64,000 nt of DNA from Asterochloris sp. CNOR1 (GCA_963969365.1 OZ017748.1:1240001-1304000); one strand, 5' to 3'. Counted from the first letter of the stretch, positions 45,329-57,200 are shown. Notes: generated from the letters alone by a model not told the origin. Numbers and translations: made by a program.

Positions 45329-48300
45329 ATGCTGAGAAGCATGCTCAGGCCGACAGGGATACTGCAATGCACAGTGCTGCTAGCAGTGCAGTTGCAGGCG
45401 GTGCAATCATTTGAGATCCCTAGCTGCTATCATAAAACCAGTCAAGTGCTTGAGCAGTTCAAGAATGCTTCCAGCAGCTTGCCAGCTTATGCCAGGTGGG
45501 CTAGTGAATCCATCTGCAAAGTCTCAGCTGGTTCTGCACACCAAATGGTCATGGCATCCTAATCAGATACTGCTAGGCTTGCTGCCTTGGGGCGTGCTGT
45601 GCACTCATTGCTTATCAATTGTGTCTGCAGGTACCAGGATATTCCAGATCCAGGCGACAGCGAGCAGTCCCTGCCCCTGGTGACCATCACAGACTTTGCC
45701 ACGGGCGAGGCAGGCAAGGAGACAATCCTGCTGATCGGCGGGGAACATGCGCGGGAGCTGATCACGTCAGAGATCCTGCTCTGGCTGGGGCTTGTCCTCA
45801 CAGGGCAGGAAAACGGATTCTCAAAGTGGCCGGCTTCTGTGGAGGTTGCCACGCAGCGCAAGGCCATTGGTCTGGGCCGTAGCATCCTTGCAGACTGGGT
45901 GCAGAGTCTGCTGCTCAAGGTCGTGTTCAAGGTGGGTGCCTCTAGGGATGGCAACAGGCCTGCTGTGCTGCAGATGGTAACATCAGGAACTTCATGTGTT
46001 TTACCTGTGCATGAGACCCGTTGCTTTCAGGCATACCTGACCGGGTGTTGAGCCCAATGATGGGATGGGGGAGCAAACATTTGCATAGGCCTGGACACTG
46101 CATTGTGTATGCTGCCTCTGCTTGGTTGACACTCATGTGCATCGGCCTTGCCTGCTGCCTGGTGCACACAATCAGCCACAGCAGTGTGCTAGGTATATGA
46201 GGCACTTCAGCTTGTGTTCACCCTGGCGTACTGAAGAACGGCTTCCAGGCAGTGACATGCGGCACGTGCTGGCTGCAGATCGTGCCGGTGGAGAACATTC
46301 AGGGGCGCAAGGCAGTGGAGCAGGGCAACCTCTGCCTGCGCAAGACGTCAGGCGGCGTGGACCTCAACAGGAACTGGCCTGTGGCCTGGCGGCAGGAGGT
46401 GTGCTCTGTCGGGGCAGCGCTGGACACTTTGTGTGCACTTTGCCACAAGTTGCAGCCTTGAAGGAAGGCTGCAGCCCTTTGAGTGCTGCAGCTGCCCCGG
46501 TCAATTCCAGACTGAAAACCCTTAGCACATCTTCTGGAGCCTCTCTGCTAGCTGGGGGCCTGCAAACCCAGGTTGCATCTATGAATGGCCATGCAGGCTT
46601 CAAAAACTTGCAGCCGTCCTGTGTCTGCCATCCATGGAACACACAACCAAGCAGCATGCCAACCTTAATGATAGCTGCCTGCTGCAGACGACAGACAGTG
46701 ATGAGTATGGGGGGACAGCTCCCTTCAGCGAGGCAGAGGCCCGCATCGTCAAGCTGATTGCCGAGAACAGCCCCCTGCGCTCCTTTGTAAACCTGCACTC
46801 TGGGGAGTTTGCCCTGTACGCGCCCTGGGATAGCCAGCAGAAGCTCGCTGTTGGCCAGCCGGTGGGTCTGGCTGCTGCTGCTGCAAGGCAATGCTCACTT
46901 TGGGCCGGCCTGTGGGTCTGGGATCCCTTCTGGCCCCTGCTGCTGCCTGGAGAGGCTCACTGTGGGAGTTCATGCTGGCCCCTTCTGCTGCTACGTTTGC
47001 CAAGCAGCTGGCATATTGGCTACCTGCTGGGGTCTGCACATTGCTGTCTTCTGTTACCGAAGCCTGTTTACCGGTACAAAACGCCAGCGAGGGGCCTATG
47101 TGGGGCTGGTCTCGCTGTGGAAGCATTGCTGCTGGCCTCAAACACGTCAGCCTGCCAGGGGGCTCCAGCGTTTCTGACCACTATACCTGATACCTGACGT
47201 CTTGTCAGACACAGAGCTGAGTGGCTCAACTGTGCACGTAGCATACATGCTGGAAAGCATCAATCTGATGATGCCACTGGTGCTGTGCCTGCAGGCCGAC
47301 ATTGAGGGCGTCCTAGAGCAGCTCAACATGTGGTGCCAGTGCATGCACGGCGCTGCTGGCGCGGTGGCTGGGTGAGCTGCACAAAGGTTGCAACTGTTTG
47401 CACCAAAGGCCACCGGCAGCAGCACCACAGCTTGCACCAGGGCTACTGCAGCAGCTCAGCCGTGCTGCTGCTGGCAGGCGCTGTCTGAGCGCGCATGTTT
47501 ACCTGGTACTGATTGCCAGGCAGGCGCTGTCGGAGGCCTTACCTGCTGAGGCCTGACTTCCAGGCAGACACTGCCAACGGCCTTCTCTGCAAGAGCACGT
47601 CTGCGTGGCGCATAGCAGTCAGGACACAAGTCTTAGTGCCCAACATAGCTTTCGTGGTTCGACAACAGCAGCTCATGTTTGTTGGCTGCAGGTACTTGGC
47701 CTACGGCACCAGCATGGACTACATGCATGCTGAGATGCATGTGCCCTACTCACTAACCTGGGAGGTGGGTCTCTTTTGTCAGCAAACAGCAGCTTGCCAA
47801 ATGATCATGGCTGGACCGTTGCCCTGCGTGGATGCAATCAGCAGGAAGTGCATGTTGTAGCTTGCTAGGTGTATGCTGGCCTGACCTTTGCCGTGCATGA
47901 GTTGCATCCCGCAGCAACCGCTTGCATGCCTGCACCCAAACTGTCACCTCTGCACCTCTTGACCCAGCTGCCACACGGGGAGTCTGTGCTTTGCTGTGCT
48001 TGGGTGCATCAGCAGCACTGTCTGTGTTGCTGCTGAGAGCGGCTGGCAACCATGGTGCAGGTTTATGGGCCGGCAGGCCTGGGCAAGCTGGCCTCTGGAG
48101 GGCACCCACGGCGCCTGCTGCAGGCTGTGCAGCCCCGGGTGCGCTGATGCTCTGCACAGGCTGGCTCCCTGCATGCAGTGTGCCGCCATGCCCGCTGCCT
48201 GCGGCACCTGCCACGCACGCCTGCTGCGGGGTCCACACCACGTGCTGTCTCACCGGGACTGGTGGCCACCCACGGCGCCTGCTGAAAGCAGCCTCAGCAC

Positions 48301-49959
48301 TCCGCGTATGATGGAGGCCGGCCCTGCTGCCAAGTGGCTGCAGGCATGCTCGCTGTCTCCTGATGTTGATCTGCTCGCAGGCTGCTCTGCTGAAGCCTGG
48401 CAAACTCATGCCAGCTGCCTGTTGCGCCTGCTGCACATGCTTGCTGAGGCAGTGGACCTGCAGGCTGGTCCATGTCAGGCTGTCCTGCATGCAGGATCGC
48501 CTGCTCCAGACTGACGACACCCGGCCAGACCCTGTGGCAGCTGACGTGGAGGTGGCTGCAGACGTTGCTGGCAGCGGGGGCGCTGCTGTGGATGCCAGCA
48601 CTACTGGCATCGCAGCGACTGCTGGGGGCGGCCTTCAGCAGGCTGACGTGGCTGCCTCTCAGTCGCACATGGCAGGGCCGCAGTGCTTCCATGCATACAA
48701 CCCATCCACGCTGGAGGACTATCAGCAGGTGAGCATGCTGCACAGTCCCCATGCCAACATGCGCGGCGCTGCCTTCTGCAGGCCTGCAGGTCCACGCAGA
48801 TTCATGTCCTGCCGCCTGCAGCGTTTCAGTAACGGGTGGAGCGTCTGGCACCTTGTGATGTGAGATAGCTTCTGGAGGGGCTCGCTGTTGTGGCGCTGTC
48901 TCCATGATCACGGACCAGACCACACAGTGCACTGCTGCAGGTGGTGGCCACCTGGGTGGTGTCCGTGCTGACACTTGCAGACCACCTGGCATCACACCCT
49001 GTCGCCAGCACAGCCTCCCACACAGCTGAGCAGGACCAGCAGCCCCAGCCCCGGCGGCCGCAGGACAAGAAGGAGCTGGCTCAGTGAGCTGCAGCATTAG
49101 ATGCCTTCCATGTCTGCCCAGGGACAGCGGGCAGAGCCTGCTCATGTGCTGTCCCACGTCCATCGGCACAAGGAACAAGTCATGCATTGCCAAATGCTGC
49201 CTGGCCTAGCTGCTAGCTCTGCTGGACAGGGCAAGCCCTGCCCTGGCACCTAGCCATTCTCCTTTTTAGTCAGAGCCTCCACCTGCTGTCTGACGACGTG
49301 CAATGGCTGCGTCTGCGCTGGTATGCCCGCGCAGAGGCAGCGTGCCACCTGGGCTCTGGCAACTCTAGCTTCTGGCTGCTTGGGTTTCTTGCTTTTTGCT
49401 AGCAATCTGTGGGCCAGCATTGGGGATGACATGGTGCTGCTGCTGCAATGCAGAGAGTTGGGCACAGATGAGGAGCAGACCTTGCTGGACAGTGCACATA
49501 CCAGCATCATCAAGGCAGCCCGCAGAGGTGAGGCAACGCTGCGGCCTGCTGTGGTGCCTGGGCCTTCTGGCCTCTGAAGAGAATACTGATGCTGGACAGC
49601 ACACCAATGGCTTTCCGCCCTTGGCAGCATGCATGGGCTGCCCCTCATGGACTTTGAATCATGGACCTGCTCCTGGCTGTGTAGGGAAGGCAGACCCCCA
49701 GCACATGAGCAATGATTCGATAAGTGATGCCAGGGAAAGTTTCCAGAGTGGGCTGGAGCGGGTCACTGGCAGCCCTGTGGCAATGCGGGGGGCTGCAGCC
49801 GCCAGCACAGCATGGCAGCTCAGTAGTTGGCAGTCGTTGAAGGTTCTCTTGCCCATTGCTTGTTTTGGAATCGTCCTCCTTGCTGTCTGGCGTAAGGCTG
49901 GATCTCCCTCCTTGTTTGAGCGCAAGAGAAGACGAGCCAATGATCGATTTGTTGTTTGA
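45329..49959 (+). CDS. Membrane-anchored M14 zinc carboxypeptidase (At5g42320-like)
   Basis: Exons join in phase from a signal-peptide start (MLRSMLRPTGILQCTVLLAV, 45329). Zinc and substrate motifs follow in order: GGEHARELIT (HxxE zinc ligands, about 45740), IVPVENIQGRKAVEQGNLCL and GVDLNRNWPVAW (substrate-binding Asn/Arg, 46270-46400), GTAPFSEAEARI and VNLHSGEFALY (third zinc ligand His, 46685-46855), an exon at 47299-47371, GYLAYGTSMDYMHAEMHVPY ending SLTWE (47692-47763; catalytic Glu), VYGPAG (about 48058), then CFHAYNPSTLEDYQQ (48685-48728) and VVATWVVSVLTLADHLA (48940-49082). Two more exons (about 49394-49528, 49687-49959) add the transmembrane helix VLLPIACFGIVLLAVW and a basic cytoplasmic tail. 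A TGA at 49088 lies just past a GTGAGC donor and is skipped. The plan matches the Arabidopsis homologue I recall as At5g42320: secretory lumenal enzyme, C-terminal anchor. Exons near 48060-48500 are less certain. Confidence 0.88.
48091..48300 (+). repeat. Exon-end echo in the M14 carboxypeptidase gene
   Basis: CACCCACGGCGCCTGCTG at 48104 (end of the exon starting VYGPAG) recurs at 48268 followed by AAAGCAG, an offset of 164 bp. Confidence 0.7.
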
Positions 49960-49975
49960 CAACGTACTGGTTCCT

Positions 49976-49980
49976 TTACA
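49976..49980 (-). terminator. TGTAA polyadenylation signal for the nucleotide-sugar transporter
   Basis: The minus strand reads CTGTAAAGGAACC, 94 nt after the transporter stop and only 17 nt from the stop of the convergent M14 gene. Confidence 0.5.
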
Positions 49981-50073
49981 GTTCTGTCCCCCTTTGACTG
50001 TCAGCACTGAAGACAAATTGCAAGGTACGAGTGCATAAGAAGAGAATGAGTAACTAACCAACAGGCGTTGCTC

Positions 50074-52045
50074 TCACTTATTTGATCTCTGCTTGGCATT
50101 AACAAAGAGAATGCCTGCTACCAGACCTAAGAGCACACTGAGCATGTTCTGGATGGTGGCCGGCACATTGAATGCTATGAGGCCCAGGAAGGCAATGGGG
50201 ACCTTGTTCAGGGAGCCCACCAGACTGTAGGTGGTGGCAGTAGTGCAAGAGAGAAACCAGAGGGAGGCAAAGCTGATGCCAAATGAAATGAGGGCGCTTG
50301 CCACTGCTGCAAATATAAACCTGGGGTTGTGCAGGCCAGCGTCATTCTGCAGTTCCTTGAGCTCCCCCTGGTAAACTATGAGGACAGCCAGCACAGGGAG
50401 GGACAGAAAGTTGTTGTAGAACACCATGCTGAACTCATCCAATTTGGTCTTGTTCTGGGTCATGCCAACCACTTTGTCCATGACACCACGCAGATACAGC
50501 GAGTAGGCTGCTGTGAAGAAACAGTTGATCAGCTGCCAGACATAGCCGTACAGGTCGAAGGCCAGATCTGTGGCTGCCCCGCAGATGGCTGAAACCACCA
50601 TGAGGCCCATAGTGCTCCACACTCCGCAGCCATAGGTGCGCCCATAGAATGCGTAGTCTCCACTGATGGTGATGAGGTTGGTAAGGTTCTTGAGCACTGT
50701 GGCCATGGGCACTCCCAGATTCTTCAGGGCCAGGAAGCTGCTCCAGATCATGCCCACAAAGATGACATTGACTGGAAACCAGGCCTGCAGCGGATGAAAG
50801 GTGGCATGCTCAAGAGCCAGGCTGGCAAGGGTGGCATTGTTGGCCCAGGTGTGGGGTCCAGATGCCTGATCTGTAGCAGACAGGGGCGCATGGCTCGGCA
50901 CGATCAACATGAGTCCCCCTCCCTCAGTAGGCGGTGACCACAGCACAACACAAGCTCAGGTGTGGCGGTCTTGTGCACATCCAAGCACAGATGTCAAGTG
51001 CTGGGCTGCAAGATGCACGACGTCCTATGGAAGCTGCAAATCCCCCTCCAGTAGGGTGATATCCTGATCAACCATGGAAGTCATGTGCAGCCAGGGTAAA
51101 GGCACTCATGCCCACATTTCGGCTGCACTGCAAGATCAGTGCCTGGCTCGAAGCCCACTACATCATCAGATGGAGCTGCTCTGAACCAGCTGGCCCCATG
51201 GGCGACGCCGTTGCTACGCTTGGCGCCGCGTGCTCACCCAGTTGATTGCCGCTGACGCTTCAAGCAAGCCATCCAGCCTCCTCATGCGCAACCTTCCAGC
51301 TCCGCGGCTTCAGCATGACAGGGCAACCCAAACAGCGTGGCCAGTCGCACCAGCAGGGGGGCTCCCCCCAACCATAACAAACCAAGGCTGGGTGGTGCCC
51401 CCTCCCACCATCAATGCTGCCCCCCTCAAGTGGTTCATGCAGTGCATATGTTCACCCGGGCAATCTTCCAGCTCCATGGCTCCAGCTTGACCAGCCCAAA
51501 GAGCGATGCCAGGCGGACCAGCAGCACGCAGACAGCGCACTGGAAGAACAGGAGGCAGGTTGGGGCATCGAAGCTGAAGCTGCTGAGAGCTGCCTTGTTC
51601 AGAAGCACCATGCTGCCTGAGGCAAAGCAGTAGGCTGTGCCGCTGACAGCTGCTGCCGGGAGGCCCATCACTTTGCGGCCGTCCACCAGAGGGGTTGCTG
51701 CCTTGTGCTCATCCCCATGCTTGGGGTTTAGGGGGGCGGCCTGCACAGGGATGCCAGGCAACACTGTGAGCAGAGTGCTGTGACAGTTTGATGCGTGCCA
51801 CTTACGACCCCTGCTGTAGATTACATGGGAGTTTGGTGGTATGTCAAACCAGCCATCCACATCTGGCTGTCCTTGCTCACAGCCCAGGCAGCTAACGGCA
51901 AGCTCTGCTGCACTAGCCTTCGCACCTCAAGGTCTGGTTCAAGGTCTGGATCTGAGAAGCCAGGCTTGGAACTCAAAGGGAGCGAGCCATTCATCACCCC
52001 AAGCTTGATTTTCTCTCTGACTGGGCTGTCTCTCTGGACTCGCAT
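50074..52045 (-). CDS. Golgi GDP-mannose-type nucleotide-sugar transporter (GONST/VRG4-like)
   Basis: Membrane antiporter of the drug/metabolite transporter superfamily that imports a nucleotide sugar, probably GDP-mannose, into the Golgi. Three exons join in phase to about 370 residues. Exon 1 (about 51877-52045) encodes a hydrophilic cytosolic tail starting MRVQRDSPVREKIKLGVMNG. Exon 2 (about 51454-51749) has the first two membrane helices with ASGSMVLLNKAALSSF. Exon 3 (50074-50789) has the rest: WFPVNVIFVGMIWSSFLALK, VLKNLTNLITISGDYAFYG, an N-glycosylation-like NKT loop, and SLVGSLNKVPIAFLGLIAFN. The G[SA]LNK element is the nucleotide-binding signature of GDP-mannose transporters. About ten hydrophobic segments are visible. 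The C-terminal end KQRSNK is dibasic. Substrate choice cannot be read from sequence alone. Its start faces PRP39 at 206 bp. Confidence 0.9.
51250..51530 (-). repeat. Donor-side junction echo in the nucleotide-sugar transporter gene
   Basis: CTTCCAGCTCCGCGGCTTCA (51293) and the following GCGTGGCCAGTCGCACCAGC repeat the true exon end CTTCCAGCTCCATGGCTCCA (51465). The offset is about 172 bp. Confidence 0.75.
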
Positions 52046-52251
52046 CAAAGTTCGGCAAGTGCCCGGTAGACAAAGCGCATCAGCCCCTGCCGGGGTTCCA
52101 GATGGGATCCAGACACAGCCAGGCAAAACAGATTGGCTCAAAAAAGCCAAAACCACTGCAAGCAGCACCAATCGTTGACCCTGCAACAGATTTTTGACCA
52201 GCAGGCAGTGCGGCGATCTTGGGGCAGACTACTGCATAGCTGCAAGTCAGC
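52046..52251. promoter_or_regulatory. 206-bp bidirectional promoter, transporter / PRP39
   Basis: Shared upstream region of two divergent genes. No TATA box or obvious motif was seen. Confidence 0.5.
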
Positions 52252-55200
52252 ATGGCAGAGAACATGGAGGTGGAGCAGGTGCCAAGCGAAACTCCCAGCG
52301 CGGCAGCACTAGCATCAGACCCTGAGCAGCCTGAGGCACCGACCCCTGTGGCAGATGCTGCAACAACTGCAGGTGTTGCTGAAACAGGTGTCCCTGCTGC
52401 TGCAAATGCAGCAGACCAGCCTCCAGCTGAGGACGGGGCTGAGCTTGTGACAGGTAGGGCTTTCCTACTGCACGAAAGGTGACCCAGATCTTCAGATCTA
52501 AGCTGGAACATGGTTGTCAGTCCCCTCTGCCTAGGTAGCTGTGCTACATGCTGCTGGCTCATGCCTGCCCTTCTGAGCGCAATCATGTGTGCTGTAGCTG
52601 CGCCAGAGGTGGACCCTGCAGTGGCAGCCTGGCAAACAGAGTTTGACAGGGTCAAGGCCACGCCTGGCAGCTTTGATGCCTGGACAGCCCTCCTCAGTAG
52701 CACAGAAAAGCTGGTGGGCCTTGCCTGCACCCTGCAGCTCTCTCTGATGTTCTGCGCACTCTGTGGCATATTTCCCTTGCCATGCAATCTGGTCGGCCCT
52801 CCCTGTTGTCACTGAGGGCTGCCCTGTCTCCCTGACACTCCCACAGGGATGGAGGCCACTGTTCGGGCACCCTGACATCAGCCAGCCAGCACCGGCCAGC
52901 GGCTGCCTGGCTGCCCCACACTGTTGCCAGTTCTCACCAAGCGGTAGATGCCTCCTCTCTTTCCGCTGGTGTCATGCATCTGGAGCACTCAGCTGTCTGC
53001 TTCCTGCAGCATGCTGCCTCACCCAGCAGGGCGGCCTTGCCCAAGCAAGGTCCTGCCACCTGACTGTTCCACCTGTGCCCCGCATCTGCAGAACAACCTT
53101 GACTGCTCGAGGCAGGCCTACGACGTCTTCCTTGCCAACTACCCTCTCTGCTATGGCTACTGGAAGAAGTACGCGGATGCAGAGGCCAGGCTGGCCTCTC
53201 CAGAGGCTGCCACAGCAGTTTTTGAGCGGGGTGTGGTAGCTGTTCCGTACAGTGTTGACCTTTGGGGCCACTATGCCACCCACTTGGCCAGTAAGGGAGC
53301 TAGCGACGATGAGATGGCAGCGTGAGCACTGCCAGCTTGTGCTGAGATGGTGATGCCTTCACGCTATGACTTGGCAGCTGCCGATGCCGCCCCCTGGGCT
53401 GGCGCCGCCACAGCACTAACTTGTTCAGCACTAGAGCTAAGAGGCCTGTGGCGGCACAAGGCTGCATGTGCTGCAAGTCTTTCCAGCTGCATCCCTGTTG
53501 GCACGCAGCACTGCCATGCCGGTGGCCATGCCATTGACCCCGGCATGCTGCCTGTACAAATGCCTGTACTGCAATGCGACAGGATGGGACCCCCTCGCGG
53601 CTGCCTGATGTCTGTGCAGGCTCATTGAGATGGGCCGCATGCAGCATCGCAATACCAATGCAGCCAGGTGGGCCCGCTTAATCATGTGTTTCCCCTGTGC
53701 AGGCTGTTTGAGAGGGGCCTGGCCTATGTTGGTGTGGACTACCTGTCACATGTTTTGTGGGACAAGTACCTCAGCTTCAGGGCCAGTGGCGAGTCCCAGG
53801 TCCCCGTCGCAGATCTGTACAGCAGAATCCTGCGCATTCCTCTGAAGAAGCTGGATGATTATCACACCAGGTGGGTGGAAGAGCTGGGTGCACTGACCTG
53901 AGGTAGCTTTCCTGAACACACAAGCGGGGGCCTTGCTGCGCAGCAGTTCATAGACAGCACCGGTCAGACTCTGCCGATGGCGCCCTGACACCTGCTTTTG
54001 CAGGAACGGTGTAAGTCAAGGTGCCCTTTTGCGCGGGCACCACTCCTATCATTAGTATTAGTTTAGCAGTCTGCGTATCAGGCTGGCAGTCTGATGTGGT
54101 GCTGAGGTGCATGGTCCACGTGCTTGCAGTCCATGGTCTCCTTCATCAACTCAAGTCAGCATGCTGCTTATGCAGATTCCAGGCGTTTGTAGTGTCACAG
54201 GAGGTCAAGGCGCTGCTGCGGCCTGAGGACTTCAGCCGGCTGAGCGTGCAGGCAGCAGAGCACCAGAAGCTGGAGCAGGTGAAGCAGGAAGAGGCTTCTA
54301 AGGCGGCCCAGGCTGCAGCAGCATCGGCAGCAGCAGCAGCTGCTGGAGAGGGCGCAGCAGGTCAGTCATAGGCTGAGCAGGGTCAACATGGCTGATGCAT
54401 GCACCTTGATGGTCTGATCTGTTGCTCGGTACTGTCTGGATTAGTGCCTGCAACTGGCGTGCTCTCTGCTGGCAAGACGCTGAGCACAGTTGCACCTGCA
54501 GTCCTGCATTGCCCGGCAGACCCCCCCCAGCAGGGCAGCTGCTGATGCTGGTGTAGCCACACCCTCTGCAGGCGCAGCCACACCCTCTGCAGGTGCAGCC
54601 GACGCCAGCATGGCTGATGCAGCAGCAGCCCCTGCTGCCGCGCTCAAGGCGGAGCCTGAGGCTGCCGTCAAAGCAGAGCCTGACACTGACACCTCCATGT
54701 CAGACGCAGCTGCTGCTGTGCCCGAGGACACTGCGGCACTGCTAGCTGAGCCCAGCGAGGACAGCCTGCGTGCAGCATACCTGCGACAAATGGCTGAGGT
54801 GAGCCCTGAAAGTCCAAGTGCTTGATGTGGGAGTCTGTCTTAGCATGTCGGGCACCTGCAAGACATCAGCACCTGGCAGCATGAATGCTGATTCAGGGTG
54901 CTGCCAGTGGGAGCAAGCCGACTCACTTCAAAATTGCATCGTGCCTGCTGTTGTCGTCGTCAGCAGGCTGCCTTTCGGAGTGTGTTGCTGGCTAGCTCAG
55001 GTCAACATTGGCTGCTGGCATTGCACGCTGACTGTGCTTCCTGCTGTGATCAAGCAGACCTGGCCTGCTCCCTGCCAAGAGCTCTGCATAGCTCCCTGCC
55101 CCGAAGTTGTCCCCTGTCCACAGCTTTGTCTCTTCCTGCACCAGGTGTACAATGCCACAAAGGAGGAGTGGAACCGGCGGGAGCAGTTTGAGAGAGGCAT

Positions 55201-57192
55201 CAAGAGGCCATACTTCCACGTCAAGCCCATCGACAATGGCCAGCTCACAAACTGGAGCAGGTGTGAGCCGAGTGCAGGGTGGCACTCAGTGTTCCCATGC
55301 TGTGTGTGCAGCCTTTAGCGCCTGCTTGCCACTGTCAAGGCTTGTCGCTGCTGCAGCTGATCTGCTCAGGCTGCATGCGGGACGCCAGCACCTATCAGTG
55401 CGCTGCAGCTCCCCTGCAGGTGCTCAAACTGCTGCACACACAAGATTCACAGTGCCCTGTCTGCATATCTGAACTGCCCTGATTGGTGCAGGTATCTGGA
55501 CTATGTGGAGGCCAAGGGGGATGTGGGGATGACTGTGCGCATGTTTGAACGCTGCTTGGTGGCGTGTGCCAACTATCCAGGTGGGCTGCAGCTACCTTCA
55601 TTTTGCCTTGCTGGAGCCTGTGCCTGGTGCTGTGGCAGCTGCCAGCTTTCTTTGCTCCGTGCTGCTTCTCACCTGCATGTTTTTCAAACATGTGTACAAT
55701 TGATGTGCATCCTTCAGCCCAGGGTACACGCCCTGGGGAGCAGGCAACATGCCGTGCATCCTACAGCCACAACATGCTTTGCTGGTGCCACCCAGACCGC
55801 CTGTCGTCCAGGGCTACGAGGGCGCAGCCCGCAAAGAACATCTCACCTAAAGCTGCCTGCATGGCTGCCTGCAGACTTCTGGGCACGCTTTGTGCGGTAT
55901 CAGGAGGGCATTGACAATGTAGCTGCCAAGCTGGTCCTGGAGCGCGCAACTGCCCTGTTCTGCAAGCAGCGCCCTGAGATGCACATGTTTGCTGGCCAGT
56001 TTCATGAGCGCCATGGTGACGTGCTGGCGGCAAGGGCCAGCTTTGAGCTGGTCACTGACAGCCTGGCTCCCACTCTTTTAGAAGGTGAAAGCTGTTGAGC
56101 ATGTGTTGCCAACACTCTGTTGAGAATCGTGTGTACCTGGCGTGACATTGTTGTGACTGAGGGCAGCCCTGAGCTGGCTTGCGTGAGGTGCAGTCGCAAC
56201 CATGTTGATACATGGGCGAGGAGATGGGTTGCCTTGCTGCATCAATGTCACTCATGTCGAGCATTTGATGTCACCTGTCCTGAGGTTGTATCTCACAAGT
56301 ACAGGCAAGGGCCCTCAGCTGATCCTTTTGGTGCATGGCAGGTGTTAGCCAGCATGCTAACTTTGAGCGCCGGCAGAGCAACAGCGAGGCAGCCTGCAGC
56401 CTGTGGGAGAGCCTGCTCTCCCAGCCCACCCTGAAAGTAGCCCAGAAGGCGTTTGCTGTGGTGCTGTACGCTCACTTCCTCTGGCGAGTACTGAGGAATG
56501 TGGGCAAGGCTCGGGGAGTCTACACCAACCAGGCAGACAAGTGTGGGGACCAGATCCTCTTCTGGGAGGGCTGGGTGAACTTTGAGGAGGCTGTGGATGG
56601 GCCGGACATCGCAGAACGCGTGCTGGGGGTGTATGAAACAGCCACAGCCCCCCCAGCGGCAGAAGCCAAGCCCAACGCAGCTGCAGAGGAGGGCAAGGCT
56701 GGCAGTGGGCAGGTCAATGGGACAGCCCAGAAGCCTGCCGCCGCTCAGCCCAAGCCTGAGGCCTCCAGAGCCGCACTGCACCTCACAGATGCTGAGCGCC
56801 AGACGCTGAGCTTGCGGGCTGTGGTCTTTGCCGACCTGCATTGTGACACTGCGACGCTGCAACGTGTGTCCAAGCAGCACAGCAAGCACTTCACCCTGCC
56901 CAGCTCCCTGTACACAGCAGCCGGAGGTGCTGCCCCACGCAAACGGGCTGCAGAGGCGCCTGCTGATCCTGTCGCTGCCAAGATCGCCAAGCCCGTCATT
57001 GTGGCACCCCCTGCTCAGGCCCCAGTAGCAGCCATGACTGCACAATATGCCAGTCAGGCCCCGCCCACAGCTGCAGTCTCTCAGGCCTATGGTGCTTACC
57101 CTGCGTATGGAGCTTATCCTGCACATGCTGCATACGCTGCAACCCAGGCTGCATGGGGTGGGGCTGGCTACTACAGTGGCTATGGCTATTGA
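52252..57192 (+). CDS. PRP39: Pre-mRNA-processing factor 39 (HAT-repeat U1 snRNP factor)
   Basis: Nuclear splicing factor that helps the U1 snRNP bind 5' splice sites. Exon 1 (52252-52453) encodes an acidic Ala/Pro-rich start (MAENMEVEQVPSETPSAAAL). HAT (half-TPR) repeats follow: DPAVAAWQTEFDRVKATPGS; YPLCYGYWKKYADAEARLA (53091-53322); LFERGLAYVGVDYLSHVLWD (53701-53870); FQAFVVSQEVKALL (54176-54360). A low-complexity linker comes next (54572-54799), then WNRREQFERGIKRPYFHVKP (55145-55261), YLDYVEAKGDVGMTVRMFER (55492-55580), FWARFVRYQEGIDNVAAKLV (55875-56083) and a long last exon (56342-57192) with SEAACSLWESLLSQPTLKVA. The C-terminus is a repetitive YGAYPAYGAYPAHAAYAA tail ending GGAGYYSGYGY, perhaps a protein-binding low-complexity segment. 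The match to PRP39 is clear, above all WRR/RREQFE..I.RPYFHVKPL-like. A tandem acceptor is described separately. Confidence 0.94.
53612..53730 (+). repeat. Acceptor-side junction echo in PRP39
   Basis: GTGCAGGCTCATTGAGATGG (53614) copies the true acceptor and exon start GTGCAGGCTGTTTGAGAGGG (53697), 83 bp later. The copy keeps a usable-looking AG but its following sequence is decayed. Confidence 0.75.
54551..54600 (+). repeat. 21-bp tandem repeat giving two in-frame acceptors (PRP39)
   Basis: A GCCACACCCTCTGCAGG unit occurs twice in a row with a 21-bp period. The two CTCTGCAG acceptors leave exon starts at 54572 and 54593. Both join in phase to the upstream exon, so the products differ by exactly seven residues (AATPSAG). 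Confidence 0.75.
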
Positions 57193-57195
57193 GCA

Positions 57196-57200
57196 TTACA
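57196..57200 (-). terminator. TGTAA polyadenylation signal for SDHAF4
   Basis: The minus strand reads TGTGTAATGC, 83 nt after the SDHAF4 stop and 4 nt beyond the convergent PRP39 stop. Confidence 0.5.

Noticed and set aside
49083-49088. TGA at 49086-49088 as the end of the M14 carboxypeptidase
   Set aside because: The same bases form a GTGAGC donor, and the two following exons join in phase to give the expected C-terminal transmembrane anchor of the family.
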